Below are positions 41,862 to 54,347 of a DNA stretch of 64,000 bases, piece after piece. A program made the translations under genes and the position numbers. The notes beneath the pieces were generated by a model. The model did no database searches, was not told the DNA's origin, and saw nothing but the letters and a program-made list of their open reading frames with translations. The number at the start of each line of letters is the position of its first letter. Positions within the stretch are counted from its first letter, which is position 1. The stretch is from the NCBI GenBank assembly GCA_949318235.1, contig OX439129.1, positions 33,844,027 through 33,908,026 of the forward strand, in the 5' to 3' direction. Source of the DNA: Ecdyonurus torrentis (Eukaryota; Arthropoda; Insecta; Ephemeroptera; Heptageniidae).

Positions 41862-42107
41862 TCAAATTTTTTATAATAAATATATATTGTGGAACGAATG
41901 ATGTATTGGGAAGTATACGATTTTCTTTTTAGTAAAACACGCGTGACTAATATTACATTCCATCATTGAGGAGTATTATTGGACATTTTTATTAAAAAAA
42001 AAAAAAAAAAAAAATGAAGCAATTTTGGTTTCATTTTTTTTTCTCTTTTATTGTTAGTATATTATAAGATATAAAAATTATTATACTCTAATACTTCAAA
42101 TTTTTAA

Positions 42108-42140
42108 ATATTTTGTTATTTTTGTGTGTTATAGGTGAGT
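42108..42140 (+). promoter_or_regulatory. Recursive-splicing (ratchet) site at microexon 5' edge
   Basis: The acceptor TTTTTGTGTGTTATAG is followed directly by GTGAGT at 42135-42140, a consensus donor. After the upstream exon (ending GCAG) is joined here, the RNA would read CAG|GTGAGT, a near-perfect regenerated 5' splice site. This could splice on to 62249 and eject the 57 nt. It sits about 24.8 kb into a combined 44.9-kb intron, the kind of very long insect intron in which ratchet points are known. The motif is read directly from the sequence; recursive use is inference. Confidence 0.6.
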
Positions 42141-42191
42141 GCCATTGGAAGAATCCTCAAATGATGCACCCTGCCCTGCTCACCCCACCAG
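42135..42191 (+). CDS. hth: Homothorax 57-nt microexon (possible RS-exon)
   Basis: This 57-nt segment is bounded by TTATAG| and CCACCAG|GTAAAG. It is open only in the frame that takes one base from the preceding exon, exactly the phase left by the exon at 17195, and it ends in the same phase. It encodes 19 residues when spliced: G-ECHWKNPQMMHPALLTPP. I do not recognise this peptide in Hth of other animals. Drosophila Hth has a different short insert at about this place, between the Pro/Ser-rich linker and the WCRREW block. Because the exon is symmetric (phase 1-1), including or skipping it keeps the frame. Its first six bases are GTGAGT, so it may be mainly a recursive-splicing exon that is removed from most mRNAs. 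Its base composition is clearly less A+T-rich than its surroundings, which supports selection. Coding use is likely but not certain. Confidence 0.65.
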
Positions 42192-43327
42192 GTAAAGTCT
42201 ATATTAAAAACAGCAAAACACATACAATTTTAATTTTTTTTTCTTTCTCTCTTTTTTTATTTTATTATATATATATTTGCCTTTAAATACAATTACTTTA
42301 TAAATTGAACATTTAAATCGCAGTAAAAGCGACATTTGATTACATAGTAACTAAACAAAAAAAGAACCTACTATTAATGAGTGTATATTATATATAAAAA
42401 AGGGTGGGTGACTTAGATTTTTTTTTTTTTTTTTTTTTTTTCTATACACAAGGTTTGGAATTCCATCAGCATAAGGTTTGGTTTGAATAGCAAAAAAAAA
42501 AAAAAAAAAAAAAAAAAAGCGAGCGGGAGGTAAATGCCGGTAGCCGAGTTGATTACAGACCTAGAGTAAATGGGCGTGTGCACAGCAACCTGCTATATAG
42601 CTTGACTTGCTTACCTACCTTCAGTTTTTATTATTATTATTATTTAGAGGTCCTCTTTATATAATAGTATATTTTTTATTGCAATATATGCTATGGAGTA
42701 TATATATATATATATATATATACCCGTGCGTTCATAATAATTATCATCATCATCAACAGCGTGATGTGCTTTACGTGTCAAGAACTAACACGTACTTAAA
42801 AAAAAAAAAAAAAAAAAAAAAAAAGCTTTTAATATAATGAAATAATCCCAACTCATCATTTGTAATAATATATTATACAGTAATAAAAATTTTTCTAACT
42901 ATATTATCATTGATAATTATATAATGAGTTTGCAAAAAAAAAAAAAAAAAAAAAAAAATAGAAGGAAGAAGATGAAAAAAAAATTATGAATGAAATAAAA
43001 TTACATTATTATTATTAGCATACAAGAAAAGTAAATTTTTGTAATGTATGAATTATAATTAGTACTGTACATCAGGATATTTTATTATTATTATCATTTA
43101 TCTTTCTTCGAAAAGAGAAGTAGTATAATTAATGTATAATTATTATTATATACATTTTTACTTTGTATAATATTATACGTATTCGGTACGCACTTAAAAA
43201 AAAAAAAAAAAAAAAAAAAAAGTCATGCAGGATGTATATCTTTTTTCAATAGGTTGTTGGTAATTAGTTTGCTTATAGTGTAAATTATGTATACGTGTAA
43301 TTTATTGAATCGTGATTTGCATTGCTG

Positions 43328-43363
<36 letters not shown>

Positions 43364-43655
43364 CCCACGTTTTGTATTTTATTTTTATTTTTTTTTTTTT
43401 TTTTACTACCAAGAAGATGGATGTGTAGAAAGAAGCTTTTATATAATTATTTTTCTTATCATTTATAAATATGTAAAATCTGAATTAATGTATGTTCATA
43501 AAATTAACGGAGCATTCAAGTAGAAAAAGTTTTCTGTTATATAAAAAAATTTATGTAATGCAAAACATTTTTTTCCATCATATAGTAATAATAAAATTAT
43601 TTCATCATGCATCTATCGTTTAGCGCGCTTGTCTTTGATCCAAAAAAGATTATAT

Positions 43656-43775
<120 letters not shown>

Positions 43776-44276
43776 ATATAATATTATTTTATATAATACA
43801 TAAAAAAAAGAGAACCTGTCTATTCTTTAAACAAGAATTTTTTTAAAAGGTAACTTTTAGGCACAGTTGAAAGGATATGAAGAAGTAAAAGAACGTCACG
43901 ATATTATATGATATATTTTTTTATCATATATATACACGGCAGATATTTTATAATACAATCAAGGTATATAGTCTGCTTGAGTGGAAACAATTCAAGCACA
44001 TGAAAAGTATGAAAAGAAAAGAAAAAAAAAGAAAGGAAAAAAAATGTTTATTATTATTAACTTTATACTGTATAGAGCTCTCTACTTAAATATATATATA
44101 TAGTGAGAGATATTTTAAATTACACATGAAATATTACCGGGAAATTGTTATAGGTTGATTAAACTGGATGAATTTGGAATTAATTTATGACTATAATATA
44201 CATAAAAAAAAAACATACGATGAACTGTCGTATTGTATTTATGCTTATAGAAATCTGAATGGAAAAACTACTTAAA

Positions 44277-44281
<5 letters not shown>

Positions 44282-44330
<49 letters not shown>
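44282..44330. repeat. (TA)n microsatellite
   Basis: About 49 bp of TA. Confidence 0.95.
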
Positions 44331-44332
<2 letters not shown>

Positions 44333-45339
44333 CTTCTTATATCTTTATAGTGTTAATAATATTGATCCAAATAGCCAAATTTTAAGGTTATTTTGGAAAC
44401 CTTTAAATTTTATATCATATTTCTCATATATATACTGTATATAGTGTAGATATTTTCATAAGACTGACACCAGTAGCTATAGATGTTCGTACCCTCACAC
44501 GTAATCTATTTGCAGAGTGACGTGAGCAGCATTTATGCCTCCCTCTTAGGATTATCAGATTGACACACCCCACCAAAAAAAAAAAAAAAGATAAGACTTT
44601 TTTTTTTCGGATATCAATTTGATAATGTAGCGTGTATAGAATCTTAAATATTTTTTTTTCCTTTTTTTATGGTCAGTTTATATTATGAACGCCTTGTAGA
44701 TAGGCAATGTGCTACGTTACATCGCTGTTAGAAAAGTTATATACTTTACAGGGGCTTTAAAAAATATATACTTTTCGGTGTATTGTATATAATAAAGAGG
44801 ATATTAATTATTTTGTACTTAAAATTTTTTGATGCTGTCATAAAAAAATATATGTATTATCAAGATTTTCACCTCGAAACATTTCTTGTAAATGATAAAA
44901 ATCTTTACACTGTTATGCACAGTTTAATAATAGCTAAATGTATATTTTTGAATTACCACAATATAATATTATATAGCAAATCGGATTAATTTTGTGTGTA
45001 AATTTAGTTTTGAAAATTATGTATATAAAGAGAGGAAAGAAAAAAAAGGCTTTAGAATGTTCATGAGTTGATGATAGGAATAACAATTTGACTTCATCGC
45101 CTCACGTTTATCAAGCAAAGCAAGTATAAAGCGCACGCAAAGTAAAATTAAATCATCGTCTAGGGATGTTAAAAGAGAGAAAGAGAGGGGTTGAGAGGGA
45201 GAGAGAGTGAAGTCCCAAAGGAATTGATAGGGAAAAATAGTATATAGGGAATGACCATAAGGCATGAGACGCACTCAAATATTTCATAATTCGCTACTCA
45301 TTCAAAGTAGTCCAAATCTCTAGAGGTTTCAAGTCAATT

Positions 45340-45356
45340 TTGACCACTTTGTGGTC

Positions 45357-45358
<2 letters not shown>
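45340..45358. repeat. Short hairpin TTGACCAC / GTGGTCAA
   Basis: An 8-bp perfect stem with a TTT loop lies just before the (CT)n tract at 45361. The halves also contain TGACC / GGTCA, nuclear-receptor half-sites in an everted arrangement. It is short, so chance is possible. Confidence 0.4.

Positions 45359-45360
<2 letters not shown>

Positions 45361-45406
<46 letters not shown>
45361..45406. repeat. (CT)n microsatellite
   Basis: About 46 bp of CT. Confidence 0.95.
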
Positions 45407-45407
<1 letters not shown>

Positions 45408-47111
45408 GTTATATACTCTAAAATCTAGATTGTCAGTTAGCTAAATAAAATCAGACTTTGAAATAAAAAAATCTTTTTCATGTATGGTGACCTCGGTATC
45501 TTATATACATGGACTTCTTTCTAACATAGCATCTGCTTTGTTGATCCTCTCTCTCTCTCTCTCTCTGTTTTTTTTCTATCTCTATCTCTCTTTCTTACTC
45601 TTCGCTTCATCTCCATGTTGCCTTTTGTGTTGTGGTCTCTGGAATGCCCATTAAGATGGCTTGTCTGTATATATCAGACCTAAGCAGTTTTGTTTATATA
45701 GAACTTTAAAAAAGAAAAAAAAAACTTCATAAAGATTATCATAAAAAATAAAATATAATAATACTAAATAAAATAAAAAAATCAATGCTATACCGGTTTT
45801 TTGATATATTTTCCCCCATTTTTTTATTGTTAAAAATTGTTAACTAAAAAAAAATACACTTTCCTTATTTTATTATATATTATTACATTTCAATAATAAT
45901 AATAAAAATAATGTCACTTCAATCACATTGTGGAGCTACCAAAAACAATGTCGTATTTTATATGAAATCGTAAAGTTTATGTTTTACTAAAAGATCTTGT
46001 TGTATAATATAATATATAAAAAAATTTATGTCACACGAGTTGTGCTATAAAAATGTTTGACTTTATTGTTTGATGCTATATAAGAACAGGTGTATTTTTT
46101 TTTCTTTCTTTCACTGTTTTTTTTTTATTATTATTATTTTGTGGTGGACGAGATTTTATATTTAATATAGATGAAATATTAGAGCAATTTGAACAATGTG
46201 CGGGTTCTACTATATACTAATACTATTAGATGAATTATATATTTTATTATAAATTTTACATCATCATTATATATAATCTAGTTCAATAATGATAATAATC
46301 CAATAATTGGCATTTAATTTTAATTACATCAGCCAAGCTGTGCGTATATATATATGTATATATGTGTGTGTATATGTATATATATACAAAGATTATATGT
46401 ATATAAAGAATATATATATAATTTACTAATTTATTATACATATCATGTACATTTGGTTTTAAAATTTATTGTATTTTATAATTAAAATGCATTTATTTAT
46501 CCCTATATATATAATATAGTATTATAACTTAAAATCAATTTTTATATGCGTTAGATTGTACTGCACATGCTATTACCTCTGAGGTTTAATATACCTCCTT
46601 AGTTTTTATACTATGAAATTAAAACGCCTTTCTTTATTATTATATTATTATTTTATATAAAATAATTTTATAAATTGATTGAGATTATTTTATATACCTG
46701 TTACCGTAAAATTGAAGAACTCTATCTGGATAGAAATCTTATATATATGGAAAATATTGGTTATAGTGTTATTATATAGCTTCTGTATAATGCATTGTTT
46801 TACAATTTTTTTTAAAAAAAAGGAAAAATAAAAGTTAAAAAAAGAGAGAGGAAAAATAAATATAAAACAGAAGCGATATTTTGAATAAATTACACGTAGT
46901 TATAATATAACTTGCAGTATACTTCAACAATAAGTTGTTGTTTTTAAGTATTTATCAGGTGATATTTTATAAATGTCATGTACTTGCCAATTTTTTTGCA
47001 CTCCCTTATGCAATTTCTATGTGTTTTTTTAGATCTTAACGTAGTGATAAAGTAAAATAATAATGAAAAAAATTGCAAACAAAAAAGTTCTAGGTGTGTT
47101 TTATATAGAGC

Positions 47112-47149
47112 TTTTTTATTTTTTTTTATTTTTTTTTATTTTTTTTTAA
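47112..47149. repeat. (ATTTTTTTT)n short tandem repeat
   Basis: Four T runs separated by single A residues at a nine-base period. Confidence 0.8.
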
Positions 47150-47280
47150 GTAGCCCTTTTAACCTTTACATTATGTAATGCTAAATTTGAAACGGTAAAC
47201 GCCCTAGCATAAATAAATTTATATTTTTAACTGATATATTATTTTAAAAATGTTACCCCTAATATAATAAGGACTACTTG

Positions 47281-47281
<1 letters not shown>

Positions 47282-47367
<86 letters not shown>
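47282..47367. repeat. (TA)n microsatellite
   Basis: About 86 bp of TA. Confidence 0.95.
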
Positions 47368-47369
<2 letters not shown>

Positions 47370-48787
47370 GTGTGTATGTATATATATATTTGAAAACCAA
47401 TCTGTATATTTGTGGTTGCTTAAAGTATCATATTTTATTACATACATTTTACCTTTCTATAGTAATAGGAATAATAATAATAATAAAATTGACATACATG
47501 CTTAAATATTTTATGTATGTATGTATATGTTTATTGAATATGTATGTATAGTGAAGAAAAAAATGACAGTCAAGTATTTACATATCATGTTGAGGGATTT
47601 ACCTTTCATTGAGTGAAAGCGAAAAGTGCACGAGAGAGAGTAGAGAGAGAGAGAGAGAGATGAAAAGTGAGACTTAACTTCCGAGTGAGTGCCGGCATGT
47701 TTAAAATTTTTTTTTATATAAAGAAATTTTCAAAAAAAATTGAATGAAAAAACGAGGAACTTCAATAAAAAATTATCATACCATTGCATTAATAAATAAT
47801 AATAAATTTGAATGAAAATTATATGTATATAGACACTTAATTTGCATCTTTCAGTCATCATACTATTTATATACATTTGGGTTGTAGCTATTTTTCAAAT
47901 AGTGAATCTATAAAGCAGCTGGTTTTAAGTTAAGGTACCCTCTTTATTTTATTTTTTTAGGCACCTGCTGTCTCATATAACTTTTGTGTGAATGTTTTTG
48001 TCTGTGTTCAATTTTTTAAAGAGATTCTTAAATTATAATTTATTACAAAGTTTTATCTTATGTAAGTACCTCTCATATATATGTTTGATATCACAAAACG
48101 GTGACGATTATTAATTGATTTGACAGTTCACTTCCTTCTTACCTTAATTACATTGTTTATTGACTAGAAATATAAAAGTAACTATTTCCTTTTTATATTA
48201 TTGTATAAAATAGTATAATAAAATTTTATATTTTATTTAAAGTTTTATTACTTTTGCTATTTTAAATATAAATTGTGACAATTATTATTGTTTATGAGTA
48301 AAGGACATTGCAAATGAGGGAGAAATTATTATTAATTTAAAATTTGTTTATAAAAAGCTGGGGAAAAAAATTATACATAATATATAAATATTGTGGTCCA
48401 AAATAATATAAAATTTTTCGTATTATACTGAGGATTTTTTTCTCTCTTTTCTGTTCAAATATGTCATGTGCACATTTCAACTTTTTATTTTTTATTTTAT
48501 TCAAGTCCCATACTTTTTTTTTTTTTTTTTTTTTCACTCACGCAAATCGTCATTATCAAAGTCAGCTGCTGGTAATTTTTAAACTCTTTTGATCTTTTAT
48601 GTTAGCTCATCATCATTATTATACATTTATATTTAAATTGTCGTCATTTAAAAAAAATACACATACACACATATTTATATTAAAATATATACATAAAGAG
48701 AGAATGATCTAGTTATACTTTTTTTTTTTTTTTTTTTTTTTACATATTTTATATATTATACAAATGGAATTTAGTTTTATTTAATAT

Positions 48788-48813
48788 TATAATTTTTTTT
48801 TGTATAGGTAATG
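48788..48813 (+). promoter_or_regulatory. Weak ratchet-like site
   Basis: A nine-T tract and TGTATAG are followed directly by GTAATG, with the junction between 48807 and 48808, about 6.6 kb into the second intron. The donor half is weak (T at +5) and the sequence is A+T-rich, so chance is a good explanation. Confidence 0.15.
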
Positions 48814-49104
48814 TTTGTGCTACGTTGAACACACATTTTATAATATAAATTATATTTATATATTTAAACGTAATGTCTATAAGAGAGAGAGAGAGAGAGA
48901 GAGGTAAAAATTCTCTGAGGCATTTTTATAAGATTTTTGCATTCCTGAAGACGGGCTCGAGTTTCCTAGCAAATGGCAGTGAGTTCATCAGAAAAGCAAA
49001 GCAAGTAATAATAATTCTGCGTGTAGGATATTTTTCTCGTCGTCGTTGCAAGACATATATAAGAACCGGTTTCAGAATATATATATATTTATATAAAGCT
49101 ATAT

Positions 49105-49107
<3 letters not shown>

Positions 49108-49145
<38 letters not shown>
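49108..49145. repeat. (GA)n microsatellite
   Basis: About 38 bp of GA. Confidence 0.95.
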
Positions 49146-49146
<1 letters not shown>

Positions 49147-50460
49147 GATCAGACTGGATGTCGTTTTGTTGGTCACTTTGCTGTCCGTTCTTGTCGCGAT
49201 TCAAAACTGTATTTTATAGAATAAAATATCAAAACCCAAGGTTTTAATAAATATTATCAGGTACAATTGATTAAATAGGAAAAAAAAAATATATAAATAT
49301 AATAATAATGAAAAACTCTTTTTTAATACACATTCCTTTATAACGCAAAAATGAGGTGTCATTATAAATTCTTTTATATAATATAAAGATATTTTATATA
49401 GATTATTATATACCAAGAATTAAAAATTATTATATATACGTGTTTATATTTTTAATTACCTTATATGAGTATTTAATTAAGGGAAAAACATTATTAATAA
49501 TAATTTTATTTGACAAGTTAAAAAGGTGACAGGTTATGCCCATACAGTTATACATTTTTATATAACAAACAATTATATTCTTGCACGCTATAAAAAAAAA
49601 ACAGATTTTAATTATGAGAATATTTTATTATCTATATAATACATATAATTTTGTTTAGTAAAATAATATAATTTTTAATATTACATGGAAATTTTCACGC
49701 CTTATTATATAATATAATAAATAAAATATGTTTTAAACATTTCTATTGTTTCAATTATACGTATCTTCTGAGGTTTGTTATTATTGTATATATACAATTA
49801 CATACATTGTTACATGCAATTGCTCTGTATATATATAGCAGTATAAGTTTGCCTATATTCGGACATGGGTAAATATAATAGTTTGTATATAACGTGTGCA
49901 TATTACGTTGAAAGTTAGAGTCGTCTCATTAAAATCTGTTTGTTACTGGCTTAATTTCCTTTGGGACTATGCAACGTTGCTGGTGGTGTGTACGCCTCTC
50001 TTTCTCTATATCTCTCCCTTAGAGAGAGCATTTTAACAAGTTTATTGCATGACTAGCTTATATTATGAATATATACAACAGATGCATTATACCTTTTAAC
50101 GCTAATTTTTAATAGAACAATTTTATATATATATATATATATATATATTTATAACTTTTTTTATAAATATATAATAATAGACATGAATAGATTTGTTTCA
50201 TAATTATATAGATTTAAATTATTGAATGAGTTTATTTTCATCCCTTTATATATATATATATTTTTTTTATCTTTTTAATGTTTTCATTTTATATATTAAT
50301 TTAATTAGTTTTAAAATAGTTTTATTTAAATGGCACTAGTCCCATTTTTTTTCCTTCTTTTATCTATAACATTATTGTTTTATTATAATATTTTAATTGT
50401 GTTATGTTTCATGAATTTAAATTGCTGGTGAAGTTATGTTTGTTGCTGTAATTGTGCGAA

Positions 50461-50466
<6 letters not shown>

Positions 50467-50520
<54 letters not shown>
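50467..50520. repeat. (AT)n microsatellite
   Basis: About 54 bp of AT. Confidence 0.95.
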
Positions 50521-50523
<3 letters not shown>

Positions 50524-51197
50524 AAAGAGATTTTTACTTGCATGTTGCAGTGCCATAAAGCTAGGTTTAATTGACAGCCAACAGCAAAAGAAACAAGACA
50601 AAAAAAAAAGTATGTTTTTGTTGCTACTCATTATTAAACAATGTTTTAAATTTGGCCATAGCCTCTGTTTTAGTCCCGTCTTGTTATTTATTATTATTTT
50701 ATATATATCGTATACACCTTTCAACACTTAACACATTTTATTATATACCTCAAAAAAATATGTACACAAATGGACCCTTTTTTTATAATAATTTGAATGT
50801 ATATAATACTTAAATGATATTTAATAATACTAAGATAACAATTTATATAAATTAGCAGTAAAAATATAAAATAAACAATACATTTAGTAAATGAGAATTT
50901 GATTGTGTTTTTTATATATAAAAAGCTGATGACATTTTCTTCATTTATATATAATTATAATTTACTTTTTTTTTCCTCTTTGTATTATTAACATAAGTAT
51001 AGAAATAATAATATATTTATTTTATTTTCAATTAATAAGTTGTTTTTTTCTCGTTTGTATATTTTCTAATAATAACTTAATAATCATCATTTTTTTAATG
51101 TATATAAAATATTGTAATAGGATGTTGTTTTACGGTAGATTTTTTTTTTATCATTAAATTGTATAGTAAGTTTGATGAATGGAAATTTGTGTTGTGA

Positions 51198-51207
51198 TGA
51201 TTGACAG
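51198..51207 (+). promoter_or_regulatory. PBX-MEIS (Exd-Hth) composite site TGATTGACAG
   Basis: The ten bases are an exact match to the well-known composite site bound by PBX/Exd with MEIS/Hth. It lies in a less A+T-rich stretch and inside the hth gene itself, so it could be an autoregulatory site. A single 10-mer is weak evidence alone. Confidence 0.45.
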
Positions 51208-51598
51208 CTCAAAAAGTCAGCTGATTTCCCGTGACTTACGCCTCTCTCTCTCTCTCTCTCTCTCTCTCGTTCTCACCCGCCCCTCTTTTTTTTCTCTCTC
51301 TCTCTCTCTACATGTAATTAATGTTGGTATGCTTAAAGTCATAAATAAAGTTTGCTGACCATACTTGCTTGTATGTGTGAGTGACGCCAGCACCATACAG
51401 CGGCGCACTTTAATTAAAACCGCGGATCCCTCTAATTACAGAACCGCGAACTTTTTTTTTTTTTTTTTTTTTTAATTCTGCTTTCCTAAAGGATAAGTAC
51501 AGAAAAAAAACAACTAAAAATGTGTCGACGTAACCTAACTTTTGTGGCTACACTTTTTTGTATTTAATTAATAAAATGTAATAAATATTTTCTTCATT

Positions 51599-51639
<41 letters not shown>

Positions 51640-51913
51640 CATATATTATTTAATATACTATATTAAATATATACTAGTTTTTTTTTTTAATAATATTGTA
51701 TGGTTGAGAAAAGAGAAGTGTTTAAATAAATTTATGATACATTTTAATTACAATTTTTATAGACTAATTTGTCTTCTAGTATTACATATAAGTGTTAAAA
51801 TAATAAATTAAAAATAATAATAATAAAAAAAAGTTTTAATACTTGTCAGTCAATTCAGTATGACTGAGCAATTTTTGTTATAGTAAAATTTATGAAAAAA
51901 AAAAAGAGCAACA

Positions 51914-52125
51914 CTTAGGTGTGGTTGTTCCGCTCAATCGAGTTGGTAAAGTTTTTGAAGCCCTACATTTTGAAATAAAAAGTGTAAGCTCTGACCAGAC
52001 GATGGTGAGGTGCACATTTATATGTTTTCCTCCCTTTTTTTCTATACTCAATGCAGAAGTAAATGTGTGCAAATATAGAAAGTGCAGCATGCACTTTTTG
52101 ATATATAATTTTTTTCACACCTAAG
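51914..52125. mobile_element. Possible small terminal-inverted-repeat element
   Basis: CTTAGGTGTG at 51914-51923 is mirrored exactly by CACACCTAAG at 52116-52125. The 212 bp between are more complex than the flanks. No target duplication is obvious and the arms are only 10 bp, so this may be a MITE remnant or a chance inverted repeat in an island. Confidence 0.3.
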
Positions 52126-53485
52126 AGAATATGACAAAAAACACACATTAAAGGCTTCCAATAATATAATTTAATCTTTACCTAATATACAGTACGCTTT
52201 AAAGTTTTAAGTTCGTAAAGACTTAGTAAAGCAAGAAGAAAAAAAAAAGTGACATAAATTATAACTTTTTCAATAAGGCAATATTTTAGCATATATACAT
52301 ATTGTGTATAAACTGTACATTATATAAAGTGAGTATGAACATTAATTTTTATTACTTCAATTTATTAAAATAAACATACTCCAGCTGGACAGGATATAAT
52401 ATTATGACGATTGATCATATCGACAACTTTTATCTTAAAAAAATATCAAGAAAAAATAAAATATTTTTGCGATGAATAATTATTTGCATAAAGAAATTAA
52501 AAATTTTATTCCAAGTTTAATCACTTCTTTTCTCATTAATAATTTACGTACTTTTATTTTATTGCCACTTCAAAAATAACAAATACATAGAGCACCCGTA
52601 CTAAATATATAAAATTTTATGACCATCTACGTATATATAATATTGAATATTCTGATCAGCAAGAATGTCTTGAACCCGCATCAAGATAAAATAATAATAA
52701 TAAAAAAAGTAAATATAAATGTAAAAAAGATATTTTCACCTGTATATTTTCTCATTGGTTCATCAATTTTAATGTTACTGTCGATCACCTGCACATTTTT
52801 TTTCCCTTTCTCTTACTTCATCACAAACATTCATTACACATAACAACTATTAATTAATTTAGAAAAAAAAAAAAAGAAGTAATAATGTCTTTTCTTATTA
52901 GTAATAGATCGGGGTACCGGCACTAGAATCGAACTCAGTACATTAGCATCTGCTCATTATTATATAAAAAATATATATATTTATAATCTTTTCTTGTTAT
53001 CAAGATTGTCAACAACATTAACAGTTTATTTATACAAACACATTTTTTTTAGACTTGTAATTTTTTTTTTCTTTCGCCCTATATGTTGTTAATTGAAAAC
53101 AAAAAATGCATTAAGGAATCACGTAAAATTACTTAATGTTATAAAATTAATATTGATCGTAAAATAATAATAATAATAGTTTGTGTAGTAATATAAGGGT
53201 GGATGGATATAATAATAGAAAGTAATTACATCTAGTAGTAGGAGGGTTGAAATGCAGTGAGTTGAGTGCATTTTATATTACCGCGCGCGTGTGTGTATGT
53301 GTATAAAGTTTTGTTTCGCCAAGTCATTTCCGAAACATTTTCGTATATATAATATAATATAATAATATGAAGCATGTGCGGGTGTATGGGTGGCTGTTTT
53401 CTATTGTTGTTTTTGTCATTTGTTGTTTTCATTGTTGATATAGTGGTTGTATATTACCACCTTGTCTTATAGTAATCAACGAGTA

Positions 53486-53493
53486 TGACGTCA
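53486..53493. promoter_or_regulatory. Palindromic CRE TGACGTCA
   Basis: Exact CRE in GAGTATGACGTCACTTTTCC, sharing TGACGTCACTT with the site at 36159. Confidence 0.35.
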
Positions 53494-54333
53494 CTTTTCC
53501 TCGGTGCTGTTGTGAGTTGTTTTGTTTTGTTATTATTAATATTGATTTCTTGTCGCGGAAAAGAATGGTAAAAACTTTTCTCTTTTTGTGTATATATAAA
53601 CTATATAGGCATATTATATTTACATAGACATTATTATGATTTGACAAATAACCTTGTTTCTACTTTTATACAATAAGAAATCGATAATTTTTTTATCTGC
53701 ATAACGTTTTATGTATATATAATTAATAATAATGTGCTCTTTTTTTTGTATTCATATAAATATTTTATTAGAAAAAAATTATATTATTGAAATCAAATAA
53801 GATTTATTCTCAAAATATGGCTTACTTTTTTCATTCCAGAGTATTCAAGCTATATTGTATCATTTTTATATTTGATACAAACTGGTGCTTTTCAGAGTAA
53901 ATTTTCTTGTGCTTTTTTTTTTTCTTTCTTTCACACACACTCACAAAGCTTTGGGTGCTGCATACTATATGGTGTCTGGTCAAGCGAGAGTTACAAGGAC
54001 GGGGTGAGAAATGGTCGATCTGTGGAGATGAACTCATTGCAAAACCCTAGCTTGAAGCTATATTATACAGTATGAAGCTTTTATATATTATGTGGTCCAG
54101 AGTCAAGATATATAGAGAGAGAATAGTGTTGCAGCCATATCAGCCCCCTAGCTCTCTCTCTCTCTCTCTCTCTCGACTTTTTTCTCTTTCTCTCTCGCCA
54201 TGCGCACTCTTTCCATCTGTCATTCTTAGCAAAAAGACAAAAAAAAAGTGTGTTTTTTTCTCTCTTGCAATGTTCCAGCCAACCAACTGGACACGGTGCT
54301 CTTTTTCTCTCTACTTTTTTTTTCTGGAGCTTC

Positions 54334-54347
54334 GTTGCTATGACAAC
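54334..54347. promoter_or_regulatory. RFX X-box-like site
   Basis: GTTGCTATGACAAC fits RYYNYYATRRNRAC exactly, with symmetric CGTTG/CAACG edges. The surroundings at 54240-54370 are relatively complex. Confidence 0.4.

Noticed and set aside
47940..48000. Good acceptor-like TATTTTATTTTTTTAG before GCACCTGCTG
   Set aside because: The following sequence has no nearby donor and no recognisable coding sequence.
52890..52990. tRNA gene on the minus strand
   Set aside because: Only a B-box-like word is present. No acceptor stem pairing or cloverleaf could be drawn.
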